DNA of 64,000 bases from [Pseudopropionibacterium] massiliense (GTDB lineage Bacteria; Actinomycetota; Actinomycetes; Propionibacteriales; Propionibacteriaceae), in the NCBI RefSeq assembly GCF_900607225.1, contig NZ_LR027842.1, positions 2,260,980 to 2,324,979 of the forward strand, written 5' to 3'. The notes below the pieces were generated by a model, which saw only the letters and a list, made by a program, of their open reading frames with translations, did not search any database and was not told the DNA's origin. Shown here piece after piece: positions 57,801 through 64,000 of the stretch; the first letter of the stretch is position 1; every line of letters starts with the position of its first letter. Position numbers and translations under genes: made by a program.

Positions 57801-60455
57801 TCAGTCCTCGCGCTGTTTCAGTACCGCCTTGGCGGCCGCGAAGCGGGCGATGGGCACCCGGTATGGGGAGCAGGAGACGTAGTCCAGGCCGACGGACTGG
57901 AAGAACTCCACCGAGTCCGGGTCGCCGCCGTGTTCTCCGCAGACGCCGGTCTTCAGGTTCGGTTTGATGGAGCGTCCCTTCGCGACACCGATGTCGACCA
58001 GCTGGCCCACGCCGTCCACGTCGATGGACTCGAACGGGTTGCGTTCCAGTACCTTGCTCGTGACGTACTGGGTGAGGAAGCCGTTCTCGGCGTCGTCGCG
58101 GCTGATGCCGATGCCGGTTTGGGTGAGGTCGTTGGTGCCGAAGCTGAAGAAGTCGGCGTACTCGGCAATCTGGTCCGCGACCAGCGCGGCGCGCGGCAGC
58201 TCGATCATGGTGCCGATCGTCACCTTCAGCTCCTTGCCTGCGGCCTTCAGCTCCTCGGCGACCGTCTTCTCCACGATCTCGCGCTGGATCTCCAGTTCCT
58301 TCGACAGGGCCACCAGGGGGATCATGATCTCCACGCCGATCGTCTCGCCCTCGCGTTCCAGCACCGCCAGGGCGGCACGGATGATGGCTCGGGTCTGCAT
58401 GGCCGGGATCTCCGGGTAGAGCATCGCCAGACGGCAGCCGCGGGTGCCGAGCATCGGGTTGAGCTCGTGGAGGCGTTTGACCTGGGCGAGGGTGGCGCGC
58501 GCGGCCTCCAGCTCGGAGGCGTCACCGCCCGTCAGTTCGAGGCGCTGCACCAGCAGCGACTGCTCCACCAGGTTCGGCAGGAACTCGTGCAGCGGCGGGT
58601 CGAGGAGCCGGACAGTGACGGGAAGCCCCTTCATCGCGGTGAAGATGCCCTCGAAGTCGGCCTGCTGCATCGGCAGGATCTCGTCGAGCGCATCCGCACG
58701 CGCCTCGTGGGTCTCCGCCAGGATCATGCGGCGCACCGCGGGCAGCCGGTCGGTGGCCATGAACATGTGCTCGGTGCGGCACAGCCCGATGCCCTCGGCG
58801 CCCAGTTCGCGGGCCTTGGACGCGTCCTCGAAGTTGTCGGCGTTCGCACGCACCCCGAGTTCGCGGACCTCGTCGGCCCACGTGACCACGCGCTGGAAGT
58901 CCTCGTTGATGTGCGGCGGGATCAGTGCGATCTCCTGTCCGAACACGTCGCCCGTGGAGCCGTCGAGGGTGATGACCTCACCCTCCTTGATGACCCGGTC
59001 GCCGACGGTGAGGGTGCGGCCCTTGGCATCGATGTGGATGCCGGAGGCGCCCGCGACGCAGGGTTTGCCCATGCCGCGCGCCACCACCGCCGCATGGGAG
59101 GTCATGCCGCCGTGGGCGGTGAGCACGCCCTGGGCGACGATCACGCCGTGGATGTCGTCGGGGGTGGTTTCGTAGCGCACCAGCACCACCGCTTCACCAC
59201 GCCCGCCACGTTCGGCGGCGGTGTCGGCGTCGAAGACCACCTCGCCGACCGCGGCACCCGGGGAGGCGGGAAGGCCCTTGGCGATGGGTTTCTCGGTGTG
59301 CGACGGGTCGATGGCGGGGTGCAGCAGCTGGTCGAGCTGGTCCGGTTCGATGCGCAGCAGCGCCTCCTCCTTGGTGATGACTCCCTCGTCCACCAGGTCG
59401 GAGGCCACCTTCAACGCGGCGGCCGCGGTGCGTTTGCCGTTGCGGGTCTGCAGCAGGAACAGCCTGCCGTTCTCGACGGTGAACTCCATGTCCTGCATGT
59501 CGCGGTAGTGGGCCTCCATGCGGCGCATCGTGTCGATGAGCTCGCCGTAGGCCTCTGGCAGCACCTCGCGCATCTCCGCGAGCGGCCGCGGGGTGCGGAT
59601 TCCCGCCACCACGTCCTCGCCCTGGGCGTTGACCAGGAATTCACCGTAGAGTTCCTTGGCACCCGTCGAGGGGTTGCGGGTGAAGCACACGCCGGTGGCG
59701 GAGTCGTCGCCGCGGTTGCCGAAGACCATCTGCATGACGTTGACGGCGGTACCGAGATCGGAGGGAATGTTGTTGGCGCGGCGATACACCTCGGCGCGGG
59801 GGTTCTGCCAGGAACGGAACACGGCGTTCACGGCCCGGTGCAGCTGCTCGACGGGGTCGGAGGTCCACTCGCCGCCGAGGTGCTCGTTACTGATCTCCTT
59901 GAAGGTGGCGACCAGTTCCTTCAGGTCCTCGGGCCCCAGATCGGTGTCGAGCTCGACGCCGCGTTTGCGCTTCAGTTCGGTCAGTGCGTCCTCGTAGGCG
60001 TAGGCCGGGACACCCTCGACCACCTCGCCGTACATCTGGATGAAACGGCGGTAGCAGTCCCACGCGAAACGCTCGTTGCCGGATTCCTTCGCGATGGCGG
60101 CCACCGAGTCGTCGGAGACACCGAGGTTGAGGATGGTGTCCATCATGCCGGGCATGGAGAACACGGCACCGGAACGCACCGAGACCAGCAGCGGGTTCTC
60201 GGAGCCGCCGAGCTTGCGTCCCGTGCGTTCCTCCAGCCGGGCCAGGCCCGCGTTGATCTCGTCCGCCAGGCCGTCGGGCCACTCGCCGCCCCGGTTCATG
60301 GTTTCCACGCAGGCCGTCGTGGTGACGGTGAAGGCGTCGGGGACAGGAACCCCGACCCGGGCCATCTCGGCGACGCCCGCCCCCTTTCCCCCGAGCAGGT
60401 TACGCATGGTCGCGTCACCTTCCGAGAGGTCGTAGATGTAGCGTTTCTCGCTCAT
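57801..60455 (-). CDS. ppdK: Pyruvate, phosphate dikinase
   Basis: An 884-residue protein, the standard PPDK length. The N-terminal ATP-grasp-like part begins with LLGGKGAGVAEMARVGVPVP. The phosphohistidine swivel domain has GGMTSHAAVVARGMGKPC with the catalytic His. The C-terminal PEP-binding TIM barrel has FSFGTNDLTQ and TGVCGEHGGDP with the catalytic Cys. It interconverts pyruvate, ATP and phosphate with PEP, AMP and pyrophosphate. In fermentative actinobacteria it works at the PEP/pyruvate node with PEPCK, which is also encoded in this window (28475-30346). It is a single gene; the ribosome site GGGAGAT precedes ATG 60455. Confidence 0.97.
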   Translation of the reverse strand: MSEKRYIYDLSEGDATMRNLLGGKGAGVAEMARVGVPVPDAFTVTTTACVETMNRGGEWPDGLADEINAGLARLEERTGRKLGGSENPLLVSVRSGAVFSMPGMMDTILNLGVSDDSVAAIAKESGNERFAWDCYRRFIQMYGEVVEGVPAYAYEDALTELKRKRGVELDTDLGPEDLKELVATFKEISNEHLGGEWTSDPVEQLHRAVNAVFRSWQNPRAEVYRRANNIPSDLGTAVNVMQMVFGNRGDDSATGVCFTRNPSTGAKELYGEFLVNAQGEDVVAGIRTPRPLAEMREVLPEAYGELIDTMRRMEAHYRDMQDMEFTVENGRLFLLQTRNGKRTAAAALKVASDLVDEGVITKEEALLRIEPDQLDQLLHPAIDPSHTEKPIAKGLPASPGAAVGEVVFDADTAAERGGRGEAVVLVRYETTPDDIHGVIVAQGVLTAHGGMTSHAAVVARGMGKPCVAGASGIHIDAKGRTLTVGDRVIKEGEVITLDGSTGDVFGQEIALIPPHINEDFQRVVTWADEVRELGVRANADNFEDASKARELGAEGIGLCRTEHMFMATDRLPAVRRMILAETHEARADALDEILPMQQADFEGIFTAMKGLPVTVRLLDPPLHEFLPNLVEQSLLVQRLELTGGDASELEAARATLAQVKRLHELNPMLGTRGCRLAMLYPEIPAMQTRAIIRAALAVLEREGETIGVEIMIPLVALSKELEIQREIVEKTVAEELKAAGKELKVTIGTMIELPRAALVADQIAEYADFFSFGTNDLTQTGIGISRDDAENGFLTQYVTSKVLERNPFESIDVDGVGQLVDIGVAKGRSIKPNLKTGVCGEHGGDPDSVEFFQSVGLDYVSCSPYRVPIARFAAAKAVLKQRED

Positions 60456-60850
60456 TCGCGTTTATCTCCCTTGATTGTTGCGACGGTTCTACCTCGTCCG
60501 GCCTCAACTTTAGCGGCTTCCCGCGCTGACCGGTCAATCTGCGCACATTGAGGCTTATTCACAGGTGGGGCACCGGCCGACGCAGTCCTCTGGCGAGGGG
60601 ACTGTGGCCACGGCCTCGAAGGGCGGGAACCGGTTGAGGCGGCCTGCTTGCCCTGCGAGCCGGCCGCCTCGAAACCCCCGTTGGTCGTGTCCGGGGGATT
60701 GCGGCGGGCTCTGGTGGTTTCGAGGTGGACCGCTCCTTCGTCGCGATCCGGCTCACCCGGCTTCGGGGAGACCGTGAATAAGTCTCATTGCGTCGTTCCG
60801 CGAAACCTCGAGACCCTTGACGCTGTCAGTTGCGTGAGTAAAATTGTTAC
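60456..60850. other. Divergent intergenic region (ppdK / lipoprotein gene)
   Basis: These 395 bases hold no gene that I can support. The first 90 bases next to ppdK should contain its promoter, and an A/T-richer stretch before 60851 that of the lipoprotein gene. The middle part has coding-like GC content but no sensible frame. Confidence 0.5.
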
Positions 60851-61315
60851 ATGTTGAAACCATTGGCCGGAATTGCAGGAATGGTGTTGACCGTGTCTCT
60901 GGCCGCATGTGTCGTGGATGCCACTGCTGATCCCGGGGATCCGGGAACCGAGGAATCCCCCATCGGACTCCCCATCATGCCCGCCCCCACTGCGTTGCCC
61001 AGCAACACGGTCGTGGTGGAACCACCGGCAACCCACATGGAGGCCATCCGGACCGACCTGAACGAACGTGGCGTGGCCGGTTCCGAGGCAACCCTGGTGG
61101 AGGCTCACAGGAAAACCTGGAGGAGTGGCGCTCTGGGTTGCCCGATCCCCGGGGCCGTCTACACCCAGGCCCTGGTGGATGGTTGGCAGGTGGTGGTGAA
61201 GGTCGGGGACACCACGTACGACTACCGCTTCGGTTCGACCCCCTCCCCGATGCTGTGCGAGAACAGCCTCCCGACCTTCGTCGGCGCACCCACCAAGGAT
61301 CCCTCGGACATCTGA
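60851..61315 (+). CDS. Small conserved lipoprotein of unknown function
   Basis: A 154-residue protein with a lipoprotein signal: hydrophobic segment 4-19 and lipobox SLAAC with Cys20. A Pro/Asp-rich linker follows (about 25-60). The C-terminal domain has the pattern WRSGALGCPIPGAVYTQALV, then WQVVVKVGDTTYDYRFG, with two cysteines (in LGCP and MLCENS) that could pair outside the cell. I recognise this as a small conserved domain often seen in bacterial exported proteins, but no function is known to me. It is convergent with the downstream subtilase gene, separated by a hairpin. Confidence 0.78.
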   Translation: MLKPLAGIAGMVLTVSLAACVVDATADPGDPGTEESPIGLPIMPAPTALPSNTVVVEPPATHMEAIRTDLNERGVAGSEATLVEAHRKTWRSGALGCPIPGAVYTQALVDGWQVVVKVGDTTYDYRFGSTPSPMLCENSLPTFVGAPTKDPSDI

Positions 61316-61348
61316 TCACCGACCCAGGCGGCTGGGGAGACAGCGATC

Positions 61349-61380
61349 AGGGATGGCCCCGCATCAGCGGGGCCATCCCT
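61349..61380. terminator. Hairpin between lipoprotein gene and subtilase gene
   Basis: A perfect 14-bp stem (61349-61362 with 61367-61380) with a four-base loop lies between the convergent stops at 61315 and 61403. Confidence 0.88.
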
Positions 61381-61402
61381 GGTTCAGATCCGATTCAGAT
61401 CC

Positions 61403-64000
61403 TCATCCCAGATCTCCCGTCTTGGGCAGACCCGGTTTGATCAGAGTCCGGCTCGGGTTGCTGGTCGGGGTGGGTGAGGCAGGAGCACCCGGATCTCCCG
61501 GGGTCGACGAGCCCGAAGGAACCGGTTCGGTCGGGCCGGCTCCGGTCAGTGCACCCGTGATCGCCTCGGGCGTTCCCTGATCGTTGTCGAAGACCACTGC
61601 CATCCATCCCAGCAACTTCTGCTCCTCGACCTCTGCCGCCTTGCCCTGTGAAATGGGCACGTCCTTCGACTCGCCGGCGGGCACCAAGAAGTTCTGGCCG
61701 TCGTTGAGGGGCTGGTTGTTCAGGTCATAGGTGGCATGGCCGTCCGTGCTGTCCCTCACGGTGGTGTTGGCTGCGTTCTCGGTGTCAACCCAGTACTGGA
61801 ACCTGCCGGTCACACCGAGATCGGATGCCTTGGCCTGGAGGATCACGGTACTGGAGTTGCTGGGTGCCAGGGTGTAGCTTCCCGCTCCGGCGATCGTGTT
61901 GCTGGCCGGGTCGGAGACGAACACCTCGGGAATACCGTTGTAGTAGTCATCCCGCGCCTTTCCGGAATCCATGCTGGAGATCACACGGTCAGCCGCACCG
62001 TCGCCGTTGGTGTCGATCGAGACGTAGTACTTGTTGCCGGCCGCGTTCGAGTGACGTGTGTGACTGTTGATCGCGAACATCAGGGTCTTCTCACCATTGA
62101 GCGTGGCGCTGCGGACACCGACGTTGGCGATGTCGACACCGTCACTCGCATCCACGTCCGTGCCCTTCGGAAGGTCACCCTTCGGGTCGGTGAAGCCCCA
62201 GTCGAACAGGTCACCCCTGGCGGTGTAGACACCACCCTGGTTCTGGAAACTGATCGCGGAGGCATCGGAACTTGTCTGCCCGGTCACCTTGGTGGTGGAG
62301 CGAGGAACCATCAGGTAGGGAATGCTCAACGTCGTGGACCCGGAGGTGAACTGCACGTTGCCCGAGGCCTCGTAGAAATTCGGGGAGCCATCGGTCTTGA
62401 GGCTGCTCGGGACGTCGGATGCCTTGAGCCCCAGGGCCACCGTGACATCGGCAGTGCCGCCAGCGGGAACGGTGACCTTGGTGCTGCTGAGACCGACCTG
62501 CGCGGGCAGGCTCTGGCTGGAGGCCTTGACCTCCCCGGTGAAGGTGACCTCCGAATTGCCCTTGTTGACGAGGGTGATCGTCTTGGTTCCCTCGAAGGAG
62601 CCATTGGATTCCTGATAGTTGAAACTGACCGTGGAATCACGGAGCGTCTTGCCATCCACATCGGTGGAGTCACCGTACGCGAAGACCTGTGTGGCGGTGG
62701 AGTCGGCGGGATCCACCAGACCACCACCACGAGTGGGACCGTAGTTGCTCACCTTGGATGCGTCGGCCGTCGAGACGATCGCCGCTGCGATCTCCTGGGA
62801 GTTCCACGACGGGTGGGCCTGCTTGGTGAGGGCCGCGACACCCGCCGCGTGCGGAGTGGCCATGGATGTGCCGGACAGGATGTTGGCCTCGGTCCCGGAT
62901 CCGACCAGGGCCGAGGCGATGGATGCGCCGGGCGCCACCACGCTGGGCCGCAGGGCGGAGTCACCGCTGCGCGGACCGGCGGATGTGAAGTTGGCGTAGC
63001 CGGTGAAATTCGCGTTGGGGATCGTGTTCGCCGCGAAGGTCATCTGCTTGCCATCGGCAGCGGCCAGGGCGGCGCCGTCGGAATGCTTGACGCTGAGGAA
63101 GGGAATTGTCACATCCAGCTGCTCCCCGGTAGTCGGGTTCTTGGTGATTTTTCCCTCGAAACCGGAGTAGTCATCGCTGGAGTTGATCATGATCACGGCA
63201 GCCGCCTTGTGTTTCTGCCCGAGCAGGGCCCGGGCCACGCGGGCGCAATCGCCCCGTGCGGTGACCACGACGGATCCCTCCGGTACATCGGCGTAGTCGG
63301 AGTCGCGGCAGCCGAGGGAGACGTTGCCCTCCGCGTCCTTGAGCACATGCACGGGAGCGCTGGTGGGAAGCGTCGCGTCATTGGCGTTCATCGCCTGGAC
63401 GCTGTCGCCACCGTCGACGGTGAGCTGCGCGCCCGGATAGTTCTCCGTCGGATCGCTGGCGGCAACGGAGATGACCCCGGCGCCGGCCGCCGGGGAACCG
63501 GTCAGGTAGGGCTGCGAGCCGTAGTTGCCGGCTGCTGCCAGCACGACGACACCCGCGGCGACGGCGTTGGAGGCCGCGATCGATTCGGCGTCGGAGCTCT
63601 TGCCGTAGGGCGAACCGAGTGACATGTTGATCACGTCCATCTTGTTCTTCACGGCCCAGTCGATGGCCTCCGTGGTGACGTTCGTGGATCCCGTGCACCC
63701 GAAGACACGAACCGAGTAGAGCTCGGCCTTGGGTGCGACACCGGGCCCCACCCTGAATTCGTTCTCATAGGTCTTCTGGTCGTAGGCGCCGCTGTAGGTC
63801 GTTCCGTCGGCGAGAACACCGGCCCCGCCGAGCGTGCCTGCAACGTGGGTTCCGTGCCCGGCCTTGGCGCAGTCAATGGGGTTGTTGTCGGGCCGTGGGG
63901 TGTTCGAGCCGTCGTAGTCGTCGCCGACGAGGTCGATCCCGCCCTTGACGTGTGGCGCGTCGGGTCCGTACCAGGCCGGGTTGGGGGTGGCTGCGGCGGT
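61403..64000 (-). CDS. Second S8 subtilisin-like protease, N-terminus beyond right edge
   Basis: About 865 residues are visible; the frame is open to the window edge, so the signal peptide, propeptide and Asp motif lie outside. The catalytic His is in AGHGTHVAG (about 63850) and the catalytic Ser in LSGTSMATPH (about 62875). Between them is a PA-type insertion. The order and wording of the motifs follow the subtilase at 48040-51267 along the whole length, so the two are paralogues. The C-terminus ends in IKPGLPKTGDLG, again an LPKTG without hydrophobic anchor, and a hairpin follows immediately. It is probably an exported protease; substrate unknown. Confidence 0.92.
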   Translation of the reverse strand, partial: TAAATPNPAWYGPDAPHVKGGIDLVGDDYDGSNTPRPDNNPIDCAKAGHGTHVAGTLGGAGVLADGTTYSGAYDQKTYENEFRVGPGVAPKAELYSVRVFGCTGSTNVTTEAIDWAVKNKMDVINMSLGSPYGKSSDAESIAASNAVAAGVVVLAAAGNYGSQPYLTGSPAAGAGVISVAASDPTENYPGAQLTVDGGDSVQAMNANDATLPTSAPVHVLKDAEGNVSLGCRDSDYADVPEGSVVVTARGDCARVARALLGQKHKAAAVIMINSSDDYSGFEGKITKNPTTGEQLDVTIPFLSVKHSDGAALAAADGKQMTFAANTIPNANFTGYANFTSAGPRSGDSALRPSVVAPGASIASALVGSGTEANILSGTSMATPHAAGVAALTKQAHPSWNSQEIAAAIVSTADASKVSNYGPTRGGGLVDPADSTATQVFAYGDSTDVDGKTLRDSTVSFNYQESNGSFEGTKTITLVNKGNSEVTFTGEVKASSQSLPAQVGLSSTKVTVPAGGTADVTVALGLKASDVPSSLKTDGSPNFYEASGNVQFTSGSTTLSIPYLMVPRSTTKVTGQTSSDASAISFQNQGGVYTARGDLFDWGFTDPKGDLPKGTDVDASDGVDIANVGVRSATLNGEKTLMFAINSHTRHSNAAGNKYYVSIDTNGDGAADRVISSMDSGKARDDYYNGIPEVFVSDPASNTIAGAGSYTLAPSNSSTVILQAKASDLGVTGRFQYWVDTENAANTTVRDSTDGHATYDLNNQPLNDGQNFLVPAGESKDVPISQGKAAEVEEQKLLGWMAVVFDNDQGTPEAITGALTGAGPTEPVPSGSSTPGDPGAPASPTPTSNPSRTLIKPGLPKTGDLG

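Overview
The window is a high-GC chromosome segment of an actinobacterium. GTP-dependent PEP carboxykinase, pyruvate phosphate dikinase, a HAIR-type (HspR) site at clpB, MoxR/DUF58 next to a giant Ig-repeat protein, and a B12-dependent ornithine fermentation operon together suggest a fermentative, corrinoid-using member of the Propionibacteriaceae (Arachnia/Pseudopropionibacterium-like). That placement is inference. I saw no rRNA, tRNA or CRISPR array.

Region 1 (1-11.9 kb): a DUF58 protein (cut by the left edge), a MoxR ATPase and a 2030-residue membrane-anchored Ig/FN3 repeat protein run on the minus strand. A 1206-residue HTH-nSTAND-TM-WD40 protein is divergent to them. Region 2 (12-14.8 kb): a MATE exporter and a mercuric-reductase-like flavoprotein whose start codon sits in a perfect 17-bp tandem repeat that looks like an operator.

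Region 3 (14.9-25.6 kb): the oxidative ornithine pathway, ord-ortA-ortB-oraS-oraE-mutL-like-orr, with tightly coupled genes, an amino-acid permease beyond a terminator and a divergent regulator with two AsnC-type HTH domains. It converts L-ornithine through D-ornithine and 2,4-diaminopentanoate to acetyl-CoA and alanine. Region 4 (25.7-34.8 kb): clpB with a HAIR site, pckG, an AbiEi-type protein with a nuclease-like C-terminus between two 55-bp direct repeats, a RecQ helicase fused to a phosphoribosyltransferase-like domain, and an ATP-grasp enzyme.

Region 5 (35-48 kb) is a defence island. A complete type II Wadjet operon (jetA-jetB-jetC-jetD, all overlapping) was originally followed, with a GTGA overlap, by an AspBHI-like modification-dependent endonuclease gene. 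A 447-bp direct repeat (about 95% identical) holding the jetD 3' end and the endonuclease 5' end now brackets about 3.35 kb of lower-GC DNA. That insert carries an ISL3 transposase remnant, a GNAT-like gene, an MFS transporter and a broken radical SAM/SPASM gene. The intact endonuclease therefore lies 3.8 kb from jetD, preceded by a truncated second jetD.

Region 6 (48-64 kb): two paralogous secreted subtilases, both ending in LPKTG without a membrane anchor, flank a TPP-riboswitch operon thiM-thiE-thiD-tenA, a metal-chelate/corrinoid-type ABC importer whose binding-protein gene is broken twice, ppdK, and a small lipoprotein gene. Most convergent gene pairs are separated by strong hairpin terminators.
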